Source: Candidatus Zhuqueibacterota bacterium
GTDB lineage: Bacteria; Zhuqueibacterota; Zhuqueibacteria; Oceanimicrobiales; Oceanimicrobiaceae
Direction of reading: 5' to 3'
DNA: 43,439 nucleotides
Assembly: GCA_029262035.1 (NCBI GenBank)
Contig: JAJDAE010000185.1
Location: 1 to 43,439, forward strand
Position numbers and translations under genes: made by a program
The notes under the pieces: generated by a model
The model's database searches: none
Told to the model about the DNA's origin: nothing
The model's input: the letters and a program-made list of their open reading frames with translations, nothing else
Part shown: piece by piece, positions 8,252 to 17,033 of the stretch
Layout of the letters: every line of letters begins with the position of its first letter
How positions within the stretch are numbered: the first letter of the stretch is position 1

Positions 8252-10981
8252 ATGATCGGTAAAACTGTTTTACACTATAAAATTCTCGAGCAGCTCGGCG
8301 AAGGCGGGATGGGCGTCGTTTACAAGGCTGAAGATACCAAGCTTAAGCGGTCGGTTGCCATTAAGTTTTTGTCGCCAAGTTCCACCCAAAATGCCGAAGC
8401 AAAGGAGCGATTCCTGCGTGAAGCCCAGGCGGCTTCCATGCTGGATCACAGTAATATTTGTACTATTCACGAAATAAATGAGACGGAGGACGGCCAGCTT
8501 TTCATTGTCATGGCCCACTACGGGTCGTCACTACAAGAGAAAATAGAAGGTGACGGTATTGAGCCGCCCACTCCCATGCCTGTAAATGAAGCCCTCGACC
8601 TGGCAATTCAAATTGCCCGGGGACTGGCGAAAGCCCACGCTAAAAATATTGTACATCGGGATATAAAGCCAGCAAACATTCTCATAACTGAAGACGAGCA
8701 GGCTAAAATTGCTGATTTTGGTCTGGCAAAACTGGGACGACGTTCTGTGCTCACACAGGAAGGCACTACTCTGGGCACCATTTCATACATGTCGCCTGAA
8801 CAAGCCCAGGGAGCAGAGGTTGATCACCGTACAGATATCTGGGCTTTGGGGGTGATTTTGTATGAGATGCTCACCTGCAAATCGCCCTTTCCCGGAGAAC
8901 ATGACCAGGTTATTCTTTATTCTATTCTAAGTGAAACACACAAACCTTTAACTGATCTACGCAGCGATATACCGCTAAAATTTGAACAGATTATCAATAA
9001 GTGTCTGAAGAAAGACGCAGGCGATCGTTACCAGGAAGTAAATGAATTGATAGTAGATTTGGGCAGATTGCGCGGCGACTCCAATCCTGCAGATTTAGCA
9101 GTTCAAATGCCGGGGAGGGTTAGGAAGAAACGTTCGTTAGTTTTACTTTTGTCCGGCATGATTCTCGGTTCGGCTATCTTGGGGGCATTTCTCCATTTCG
9201 GTTTGTTCAGGGAAACAGCCGGCGTGTATAGCGCATCGGTTGCTGTTTTACCATTTAAAAATCGGTCGGTGGATAAGTCGCAAGAATATTTTTCGGATGG
9301 ATTGACCGAGGAGCTGCTTAACAATCTGGCGAAGATAAAGTCCTTACGCGTGCCTGCCAGAACATCTTCTTTTGCTTTTAAGGATAAGGATGTAGACATA
9401 AAAACCATCGGCGAAAAATTGAATGTCGATTATGTGTTGGAGGGCAGCGTGCGGCGGTCCGATACAAAATTGCGGATTTCCGTGCAATTGGCTGCGGTGG
9501 ATAATGGCTTTCATATTTGGTCGGAAACTTATGATAAAAAAATAACCGATGTTTTTGACATCCAGGATGAAATTGCCGGAGCAATCGTATCGGTTTTGAG
9601 AGTGAAATTGCTGGGTGAGGAATCACAGCAAATCATTGCTCACGGCACGTCCAATTCACAAGCGTATGATGCGTACTTGCTGGGCAGGCATCATCTTCGA
9701 AATCGGGACAAGGAGAGTTTAGAGGCTTCAATAAACGCATTTGAAAAGGCCATACAACGGGATGCAACTTTCGCCCAAAGTTACAGCGGATTGGCGGATG
9801 CGACCTATCTTTTGAACGTTTATTATTATAGCCGATCGGATTCATTGCTGTTATCTAAAACTGAAAACATGATGCGGCAAGGTTTAGATATAAATCCCGA
9901 TTTGGCAGAAATACAGACGACTTATGCAAAATATCTTTCTAACCAAAAAAAGTTTTCGGAAGCAGAAATAGCATACCAAAAAGCAATTGAACTCAATCCG
10001 AATTATATCCAGGCCTATCATTGGTATGGAGGCTATTTATTCAGAGATCGCCTAAAGTTTAACGAAGCCCTGAAAATTCATGAAACAGCCATTCAGCTTG
10101 ATCCATTGTCCATTAGTTTGCTAAGCAATTTATCGCTTGACTTACAGGCGCTTGCGCGCTACGATGAAGCGCAAAAAACGAAAGAAAGAATTATAGAAGT
10201 TGATAAAGAGTCACGTTTCGGGTATGTGAATTTAATGGAGCATTATTTGAAAATAAACGGGGACGCCTTTAAAACAATAGAGATTGGTTTAGATTTGTCT
10301 GAAAGACTTTATGAAGAAGTTCCGGGTGCTTACGATCTTATGAAATCTGCCTATTTGGCGGTAGGTGATTTGGAGAAGGCCGAGAGCTATTGTCAGCAAT
10401 ATATCCGGGCAACCGGCGATAGTTCATCGATACTCGATCTGTACTGGTACGCAGATAAATATGATGATTTGCAAAGTTACCTTACTCGTTTAAAAAGCCG
10501 GGAAAGCACTTTTTCTAATAACAGAACGATTGCCTTTTATGAATGCCAGCTGGGTAACTACGCCATGGCCATCGAATACTACAAAAAAATCTACCCGGCT
10601 TTGTTTGAGGAGCCATTGGTTACGATTAGGAATTATTATTATGCTCCAGTGGTTGCTTATGCCTTTCTGAAACTGGGCGAAACTGAAAAGGCCACTGACT
10701 TAGCCAAAAAAGCACTGGCGTTTTATGGAGATCTGCCGAGATTTGGCTGGCCTTATGCTTATGATGAGAATGACATCATAGCCAATATTATTCTTGGTGA
10801 AAAGCAAAAAGCCATTCAGGCCTTAAAAGAAGATTTGGCGGGAGGCGGACGCCCCTGGTTGTGGTGGTTTGGTAAATTCCCTGTATTTGAGGAATTATTA
10901 AAAGACCCCGGTGTGATAAAATTCGTTAAACAGGCGGAAGCTGAACTGGTAAGGCAGCGCATAAAAACAGAAGCTCTATAA
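8252..10981 (+). CDS. Ser/Thr protein kinase with TolB/FlgO-like domain and TPR repeats
   Basis: LGEGGMGVVYKAED, VAIKFL, IVHRDIKPANILI, ADFGLAK, SPEQAQG, DIWALGVILYEML; then a TM helix, SVAVLPFKNRSVDKSQEYFSDGLTEELLNNLAK (TolB-like) and TPR units. Confidence 0.93.
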   Translation: MIGKTVLHYKILEQLGEGGMGVVYKAEDTKLKRSVAIKFLSPSSTQNAEAKERFLREAQAASMLDHSNICTIHEINETEDGQLFIVMAHYGSSLQEKIEGDGIEPPTPMPVNEALDLAIQIARGLAKAHAKNIVHRDIKPANILITEDEQAKIADFGLAKLGRRSVLTQEGTTLGTISYMSPEQAQGAEVDHRTDIWALGVILYEMLTCKSPFPGEHDQVILYSILSETHKPLTDLRSDIPLKFEQIINKCLKKDAGDRYQEVNELIVDLGRLRGDSNPADLAVQMPGRVRKKRSLVLLLSGMILGSAILGAFLHFGLFRETAGVYSASVAVLPFKNRSVDKSQEYFSDGLTEELLNNLAKIKSLRVPARTSSFAFKDKDVDIKTIGEKLNVDYVLEGSVRRSDTKLRISVQLAAVDNGFHIWSETYDKKITDVFDIQDEIAGAIVSVLRVKLLGEESQQIIAHGTSNSQAYDAYLLGRHHLRNRDKESLEASINAFEKAIQRDATFAQSYSGLADATYLLNVYYYSRSDSLLLSKTENMMRQGLDINPDLAEIQTTYAKYLSNQKKFSEAEIAYQKAIELNPNYIQAYHWYGGYLFRDRLKFNEALKIHETAIQLDPLSISLLSNLSLDLQALARYDEAQKTKERIIEVDKESRFGYVNLMEHYLKINGDAFKTIEIGLDLSERLYEEVPGAYDLMKSAYLAVGDLEKAESYCQQYIRATGDSSSILDLYWYADKYDDLQSYLTRLKSRESTFSNNRTIAFYECQLGNYAMAIEYYKKIYPALFEEPLVTIRNYYYAPVVAYAFLKLGETEKATDLAKKALAFYGDLPRFGWPYAYDENDIIANIILGEKQKAIQALKEDLAGGGRPWLWWFGKFPVFEELLKDPGVIKFVKQAEAELVRQRIKTEAL

Positions 10982-11018
10982 ATGATATTGCACAGACTTA
11001 GTTTAAAAAGTAGATAAA

Positions 11019-11057
11019 ATATCTCGCTCCCGAACAAGCCGTCCGGAAACGAGATAT
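11019..11057. terminator. Candidate bidirectional terminator between convergent genes
   Basis: 8-bp stem atatctcg / cgagatat between kinase stop (10981) and the end of the minus-strand TonB gene (11081); long loop and weak T tract. Confidence 0.3.
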
Positions 11058-11080
11058 CAAATACGGTGTTAAAGCTCCAA

Positions 11081-11743
11081 CTAAGTATTGCTGCCCTTGC
11101 GAAGTGAGAAACGAATTGGAATAGCTACCCACACTTTGACTGACTTGTCTCGCTGCTTGGCGGGGGTCCATTTTGTTGCCATTACAGCATTCCGGGCTGA
11201 TTCTTCAAATCCCATTTTGGTACCTGTCTCACTCAAAATTTGGGTCTTAACTACATTCCCGCGTTCATCAATGAGAGCGCCTAAAATAACCGAAGTTTCA
11301 ATTCCCGCTTTGCGTGCGAGTTCAGGATATTTTAAGTTTTTCTGGATTGAGGCATATCCTCCAATGGGTTGCGGTGGTTCATCATAAGGAACAAATTGAT
11401 ACCCCCCTTCCATATCCATTGGTTGTTCCGGTGGTGGAGGAATATCAGTTAAATCCAACTCAGTAGATTCAATAGTCAGATCTTCAGGTATTTCCTCGCT
11501 TTCCGAAGGAATCGGAATGGATGGCCTTGGCGGGGGCGGTGCTTTTTTGATCTGTTCAGTTGGGGGAATATCTTCCACGATAATTTCGATACTTTTTGCT
11601 TTAATTCCTTTGGGTGCCATACTCAATTCCGGAATTGCGTGGAAGATCATTAATACGAGAAACAATGAACCGATAAAGCCTGCCTCCAAAGCTTTACGGT
11701 ATATCAGTCTCAAGTTTGCTTTGTGACTCTTCTTCCTAATCAT
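11081..11743 (-). CDS. Energy transducer TonB
   Basis: N-terminal TM, Pro-rich linker PPPPRPSIPIP / DIPPPPEQP, C-terminal YPELARKAGIETSVILGALIDERGNVVKTQILSETG...ATKWTPAKQRDKSVKVWVAIPIRF. Confidence 0.93.
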   Translation of the reverse strand: MIRKKSHKANLRLIYRKALEAGFIGSLFLVLMIFHAIPELSMAPKGIKAKSIEIIVEDIPPTEQIKKAPPPPRPSIPIPSESEEIPEDLTIESTELDLTDIPPPPEQPMDMEGGYQFVPYDEPPQPIGGYASIQKNLKYPELARKAGIETSVILGALIDERGNVVKTQILSETGTKMGFEESARNAVMATKWTPAKQRDKSVKVWVAIPIRFSLRKGSNT

Positions 11744-12073
11744 GCGGTAACCTCCCTTTAGTGAAAGATTTAGGTTACTTTATCTTGGAAATTATAAAAG
11801 CAAAACTTGTACCGCAATATTCATCCATAACTAAGTGTTTATTTGGTTTGAATTTAACTCGAAAGCAAAAATGTAACCTTTGAGGGAATTATCCTGAATT
11901 TAAGAAAATTTCTACTATTTATTAGAAAAAGTAAATGAAAGTTATATTTGGAAGAAGGGAGAAAATAAAAAAAATGAGTGTGGCACAGAAGTTCCGGAGA
12001 TTCCGGAGCAAGTACTGGCAAGAAGGCCCTCAATGAAATTTATTAAAAGAGTTCGTCTTTAAATGACTCGTAA

Positions 12074-12733
12074 TTACTCCATTATTTCAAAATTTTTCAA
12101 TGAGCGTTCTGTTAAACCTTGGGAGATATCCCGCCAAGTCTTAGTTGCACGGTCATCCTTATAAAACTCAATTAATCTGTGACCGGATTCAGATACGTTT
12201 TCCAGATAAAAAAGGATTAGCTCATGTTTTTTGTTTTCTCCGGCTACCGTTACAAACCTTGACATCATCAATTCATCTTCTATCTTAAATCCTTTATCTG
12301 TCAAAAATTTAAAAGTAAGGGCAGCCTCACCTTCAGAATTATCAGCTATAGACTCTGAATTGCTGTAGGCAGATGTATTTTGTCTAAATTGATGATGTCC
12401 CATTTGCGTTGCGTTTTTAAAACTGTATCGGTAGAACTCATCGTTAGAAGGCAAGAATCCCTCAAATTGTGCGATAAACATTCTTTTGATTTCATTGTTC
12501 TCTGAATCTACAAAAATGTATCGTTCACCCTCTGCAATATCTCTTATTTTGAAATCAAAATTACCCTGATAAATAAATGATTTATCTATAGCAATTTTTA
12601 TTTTGGGTAGATTTTGGGAAATCAGAATTTGACCGTTGACGTAACGTTCCTGTTCTACTTTTCCCGAACTATTTTTCTGGCAAGACCAAATGAAAAGTAT
12701 TATTAGTGTAAAAAATATCCATCCGTTTTTCAT
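12074..12733 (-). CDS. Predicted lipoprotein of unknown function
   Basis: Signal peptide with lipobox-like FIWSC (MKNGWIFFTLIILFIWSCQKNSSG); starts 4 bp after the DUF4097 gene stop. Confidence 0.65.
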   Translation of the reverse strand: MKNGWIFFTLIILFIWSCQKNSSGKVEQERYVNGQILISQNLPKIKIAIDKSFIYQGNFDFKIRDIAEGERYIFVDSENNEIKRMFIAQFEGFLPSNDEFYRYSFKNATQMGHHQFRQNTSAYSNSESIADNSEGEAALTFKFLTDKGFKIEDELMMSRFVTVAGENKKHELILFYLENVSESGHRLIEFYKDDRATKTWRDISQGLTERSLKNFEIME

Positions 12734-12737
12734 GATT

Positions 12738-13547
12738 TTATTTGCCCTTCCTTATAAAGATCTCGCCATTAAAAGTGGAAAAGTAATATTCCGGACCGCC
12801 GCCGTTAATTTTACCATAAATAAAGCTTTCCATTTTCAGACGAAATTTCCCGCCCTTGCCACGGTTGTCTTCTTTAAGCAAATTTGTTTTTTCCGATAAT
12901 TTTACATCGTAATCACTGAAAATTTCACCCTGCTCGGATTTAATTTTTACGTCCGCCTTAATGTTGCCTGCAAACGTAATATCCACATCACCGTTAAACG
13001 AGGCGAATGACATTGGCTTATCAGGAGTTATCTTTTTAAAAGTGACCACAATATCTCCATTTGTGGTATTTGCAACCACCGAGCCTGAAATATTCAGTGC
13101 CTTAATTTCACCGTTTACATTGTTGATTTCAATTTCACCCGCGATATTTTCCACGAAAATATCGCCGTCGTTAATTGTGCTAAGTTGTAGCGATGTATTA
13201 ACCGGCACCTTTAGGTTGATATCTATACTCCGCGAATGCGATTCCGCGCTGATAGACATTTTGTTGTATTGCTCTTCAACTTCAAGCCCTGTGGAAGAAA
13301 TGTTCAATCGCTTCATCCCTCTGGCGCCACTTTCTTCCTCCTCTTCCTCATCGGTACGGTTGATTGCCTCAATCATGACTTCTTTGCCATTATAACCCAC
13401 CACTTTAATTGAGCCGTTGATTAAACCAACTTCAATGAATCCGGGACGAGAGGGTTCACTGAAAGGCACAGAGACCTTATCACTGCCTTGTGCAAATGAA
13501 ACACTAAATAAAAAAACTAAACTTAAAGCCAAATATTTGATTTTCAT
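12738..13547 (-). CDS. DUF4097-family beta-helical repeat protein (secreted), paralog 1
   Basis: Signal peptide MKIKYLALSLVFLFSVSFAQ; SLQLSTINDGDIFVENIAGEIEINNVNGEIKALNISGSVVANTTNGDIVVTF repeats. Start trimmed from 13625. Confidence 0.85.
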   Translation of the reverse strand: MKIKYLALSLVFLFSVSFAQGSDKVSVPFSEPSRPGFIEVGLINGSIKVVGYNGKEVMIEAINRTDEEEEEESGARGMKRLNISSTGLEVEEQYNKMSISAESHSRSIDINLKVPVNTSLQLSTINDGDIFVENIAGEIEINNVNGEIKALNISGSVVANTTNGDIVVTFKKITPDKPMSFASFNGDVDITFAGNIKADVKIKSEQGEIFSDYDVKLSEKTNLLKEDNRGKGGKFRLKMESFIYGKINGGGPEYYFSTFNGEIFIRKGK

Positions 13548-13557
13548 GATTTTACTC

Positions 13558-14406
13558 CTATTTTTTAGCAATATAAATGTCACCGTTAAATGCATCGAAT
13601 TCGAATTCGGGGCCACCGTTTCCAATTCGCACTCCGGTAGACTTATCTATTTTGTAGGTGAATTTTTGTCCCTCTTTTTTTCTTATAGGCTGTCGGGATT
13701 TTAACTTTGTTACTTCGAAGTCGGAATACACTTCACCATTAAATGTTTTTATGCGCAAGTCAGCCGAAAGCCCGGGTAGAAACTGAACATCGACCACACC
13801 ATTTAATGAGCCAAAGTAGCAGTGTTCATCGGGGTTTTGAGTAAATCGGATTTCAACATCACCGTTCAGGGCGTACATTTTGCCGCTGCCGGAAATACCT
13901 CTAGCCGTAATGCCGCCGTTAATATTTTTCACATCAAAGCTGCCGTGGGTATTTTCAATTCTGATGTCACCCCCATTTATTGTTCTAACGAAGAGGTCAA
14001 CATTTTTGGGTACTTTGAGTTTAAAATCAAAGCTGGTATCGAAGCCATAGTAATTCCAGCCACGATGATTTATTGCGCCATCATGTGTGCGGTAGGGCGC
14101 TTCGACATACAAAATAACTGCATCCGGTTCCGACTTAATATCAAGGTAGATTTTTTTCTCGGCCTCCTTAATTTTCTCCTCGGAACGCGCAGTCACAACT
14201 TTGTGAACGATCATTTTAATTTGATTTTTGTCATGCGTGGATATTTCTATCCGACCTGCAATGTTATCAAGAACTAGCCTCTTTTGTTTTTTGCTATCAA
14301 AAGTAAATGTTTTATTGATGGTTTCTTTTTTCTTAGTCTCGCGGGCACAGAGAATGTTTGCTGAGAGTGCTGCGAGTATTAAATACAGAGTTAATGAATT
14401 TTTCAT
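13558..14406 (-). CDS. DUF4097-family beta-helical repeat protein (secreted), paralog 2
   Basis: DLFVRTINGGDIRIENTHGSFDVKNINGGITARGISGSGKMYALNGDVEIRF repeats; signal peptide. Confidence 0.85.
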   Translation of the reverse strand: MKNSLTLYLILAALSANILCARETKKKETINKTFTFDSKKQKRLVLDNIAGRIEISTHDKNQIKMIVHKVVTARSEEKIKEAEKKIYLDIKSEPDAVILYVEAPYRTHDGAINHRGWNYYGFDTSFDFKLKVPKNVDLFVRTINGGDIRIENTHGSFDVKNINGGITARGISGSGKMYALNGDVEIRFTQNPDEHCYFGSLNGVVDVQFLPGLSADLRIKTFNGEVYSDFEVTKLKSRQPIRKKEGQKFTYKIDKSTGVRIGNGGPEFEFDAFNGDIYIAKK

Positions 14407-14417
14407 CTTATGCTCCC

Positions 14418-15230
14418 CTATTTCAGCCGCTCAATGGCCTGGCCGGCGTGGCTTCTCACGGCCTTGTCATAATCATCGTTATTTTGTAAATACTCCAAAG
14501 TTTCGATAGATTCCTTTTCATTTTGTGCCAGCAAGACATTGATTAATGCAATTTGCAGCAGGGGCGATTTCTGTTGTTTCAGTGAGTGCAGAACCCCGCT
14601 GCGAACGGTATCAATGCCATAAAATGGAGTGAGGGCCTCGGCTGCTGCAAGCCGCACGTTTACATTTGGATCGAAGTTCAGCGTGGTCAACAAGGCACTC
14701 AATACATCCGGGTTGGGGTCGTCAAAATTATGGCTGTAGCCAATGCCGCGCAACCGCTCAACCGGTGATTGATTTTGTAGTAATGAGATGGCAACCATTT
14801 GCTTCAACCCGACGACTTCACTGTTCAGGCGCTGCATATCCTGATTTGCCCCATTTTTAAATTGCCCACCAAAGAAAATACCCACAACCAATAAAGCCAG
14901 CGCCAAACCAAATTGTATAACCGGTTGCTGCGGCCAGAATTGATTCAACCATTTGTTGAGTACATTCCGTAAACTCACTTCAGGTTTTGCTGCATTTTGC
15001 CCGGCTTTATAAGCTTCCAGCATCGCATAAAATCTTGTGCTGACACCTTCAGAAGGTTCTTGTTCTTGCATAGCCTGGAGTTCTGCCCATACTTTTTTTA
15101 AATCTTTAAAGTCTTTGCCAAACTCAGAGCCTGCAATTCCCTGCTCAAATTTTTCTTGTTCCGACTGGCCTAATTCACCTTTGAGATAATCAGAAAGTTG
15201 ATCGATATATTGCTGTTTATCTTGTTTCAT
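14418..15230 (-). CDS. Membrane-anchored anti-sigma-like protein with C-terminal HEAT repeats
   Basis: N-terminal zf-HC2-position helical region, one TM (VIQFGLALALLVVGIFFGG), C-terminal HEAT-like repeats (DPNVNVRLAAAEAL...SPLLQIALINVLLAQ...KAVRSHAGQAIERL); overlaps the sigma gene by 14 bp. Confidence 0.75.
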   Translation of the reverse strand: MKQDKQQYIDQLSDYLKGELGQSEQEKFEQGIAGSEFGKDFKDLKKVWAELQAMQEQEPSEGVSTRFYAMLEAYKAGQNAAKPEVSLRNVLNKWLNQFWPQQPVIQFGLALALLVVGIFFGGQFKNGANQDMQRLNSEVVGLKQMVAISLLQNQSPVERLRGIGYSHNFDDPNPDVLSALLTTLNFDPNVNVRLAAAEALTPFYGIDTVRSGVLHSLKQQKSPLLQIALINVLLAQNEKESIETLEYLQNNDDYDKAVRSHAGQAIERLK

Positions 15231-15786
15231 TGGCTATATCTCCTGACAATTCAAAAAATGCATCTTTCAATTTTTGTAAAGCCCGGTGTACCCGCGCCTT
15301 AACCGTACCTTCTTGACACTCCAGCATCTCGGCAATCTGCTTGTATTTAATATTTTTAAACCGGCTCAACAGCAGGACTTCTCTATCTTGTTCGGGGATT
15401 TGTGCAAGCGCTGTTTTGACTAATTGAATGTCTTGTTCGGCTTCCAGTATTTCCCCCGGATTTTTTTCAGTGGAAATTAAAGAATCGTTTGCTTCATCAT
15501 GTTTGTCTGAATCCCTGCTTTTTTTTCGGAAATAATCAGCACGGGCATTTCTCGCAATACGGAACATCCAAATGGTAAACTCGCTGTCACCGCGATAGGT
15601 TTGGTGATATTTCAGCATTCTGAAAAATACTTCCTGAACCAAATCTTCGCTGGCCGTTACACTGCTTGTGAGCCGCAAGAAAAAGTTGTACAGCGTCTTA
15701 TGGTGGCGTTCAAATAAAATACCAAGCTGGTCAAGGTTACCGGCTCGAACTTGCAACATCAATTCTGTATCTGTGGGAATATTCAA
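15217..15786 (-). CDS. ECF-type RNA polymerase sigma factor (sigma-70 family)
   Basis: FERHHKTLYNFFLRLTSSVTASEDLVQEVFFRMLKY (region 2) and AQIPEQDREVLLLSRFKNIKYKQIAEMLECQEGTVKARVHRALQKLK (region 4). Confidence 0.95.
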   Translation of the reverse strand: MNIPTDTELMLQVRAGNLDQLGILFERHHKTLYNFFLRLTSSVTASEDLVQEVFFRMLKYHQTYRGDSEFTIWMFRIARNARADYFRKKSRDSDKHDEANDSLISTEKNPGEILEAEQDIQLVKTALAQIPEQDREVLLLSRFKNIKYKQIAEMLECQEGTVKARVHRALQKLKDAFFELSGDIANETR

Positions 15787-15857
15787 ATTCCAAACCCTGT
15801 GAAGTTAGTGCCTTTTCACTAATAAACACTTCGATTTCGGAAAAAGGTTACACAGAA

Positions 15858-16739
15858 TCAAGGAAAAAGTTTGTTTTGGGCTTTTGTGGGTTGGGGAGGA
15901 GAAGTTTTAGAGAAGCGGGATCCAGGTATTTCTGCCGTAATTTTAGCAAGGTCAGAAAGTAGTTCCTTGCAGTTCAGATAACGTTTTTGCGGTACTTTGT
16001 GAAGACATTTGGTCAGTATGTGTTCCAGCAAAGGATAATTTTCAGGATACACTTTTTTGATGTGTGGTATTGTGGCTAACAATGTAGGTTGTTTAACATT
16101 CGATTCGGCCTTGCCGTTGAAAGCAAAGTCTTCAATGAGCATCAGTAAAAAAATCGCACCAAGTGAATAAATATCTACCCGGCCATCGATTTGTACACCG
16201 GGAACATAAGTTTCGGGCGCGATAAAATAAGACAGATATACCGCTTCAGCGTCTTCAATTCCTCCCCTTGAAATGAGCCAGTTAAAACCGAAGTTGTCAA
16301 TTTTTAGATAATCTTCATCTATATAAATGGTATCGGGGTTAAGCAGGCCGTGAACAACTCCATTGAGATGCGCGTTACGCAATACCTTGGTCATTTTGAT
16401 GATAGAATTGGTACAGTCAAGCAGGGCGGCAGGATACTCTTCATGAATATGAAGCGTGACGGATTTTCCTCTTAAGGCTTCAGATACAATAAAACAGATG
16501 TCATTTTCCGAATTGAATTTAAAAGCCTTGGCCGCATTTTCGTGGGAAATCAAATTGCTCATTTGTGCACTTTGAAAGAAGAGTTTCTGTATATGCTCCT
16601 GTGGTGCAGAGGTTTCGTTTAATACCTTGATGAAAAATCTCTCTTTTTCCCTGAAAGATTCTACCTCATAAATATCAAAGCAAAATTTCCTGCAAATTTT
16701 ACGAAGCATTCGATAATTTTTTAACTTTGGATAGTTCAT
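15858..16739 (-). CDS. Protein kinase-fold protein, predicted pseudokinase
   Basis: Kinase-like layout with YIAPETYVPG (APE) and VDIYSLGAIFLL, but HRD replaced by HGL, catalytic-loop Asn replaced by Thr, DFG replaced by NFG, and no Gly-rich loop. Confidence 0.8.
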   Translation of the reverse strand: MNYPKLKNYRMLRKICRKFCFDIYEVESFREKERFFIKVLNETSAPQEHIQKLFFQSAQMSNLISHENAAKAFKFNSENDICFIVSEALRGKSVTLHIHEEYPAALLDCTNSIIKMTKVLRNAHLNGVVHGLLNPDTIYIDEDYLKIDNFGFNWLISRGGIEDAEAVYLSYFIAPETYVPGVQIDGRVDIYSLGAIFLLMLIEDFAFNGKAESNVKQPTLLATIPHIKKVYPENYPLLEHILTKCLHKVPQKRYLNCKELLSDLAKITAEIPGSRFSKTSPPQPTKAQNKLFP

Positions 16740-16817
16740 TTTTCTATATTAAAAACAATCTCTATTTAGTATCGAATTATTTAAGGGAAGCCTTTAATTT
16801 AATTCGAATTTAAAAGG

Positions 16818-16850
16818 TGAAAGCCGTCAGAGTCATTCGGGCGGCTTTCA
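16818..16850 (-). terminator. Hairpin downstream of the TonB-dependent receptor gene
   Basis: 9-bp perfect stem tgaaagccg (16818-16826)/cggctttca (16842-16850); on the minus strand followed by a moderately T-rich tract. Confidence 0.5.
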
Positions 16851-17033
16851 TGAAATTTTAGAGGACCAGTAATTAATATATCGGACAATATGGGTTTGAC
16901 TTGCTACTTTTTATGTTTACCGGCTGGAGTCATTGTCAAAGGATAAAGGATAAGGGAAGAGCAATGGGTTGGAATAGAGCAAGTTTGAAACCAAGGTAGG
17001 AGATATTTATTGCATTATTGGGTTGGCAATAAC

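Noticed and set aside
8252-10981. Ser/Thr kinase-TolB-TPR protein as a novel architecture
   Set aside because: All catalytic motifs are intact and this kinase/TolB-like/TPR combination is commonly seen in large environmental bacterial genomes, so it is not flagged as novel.
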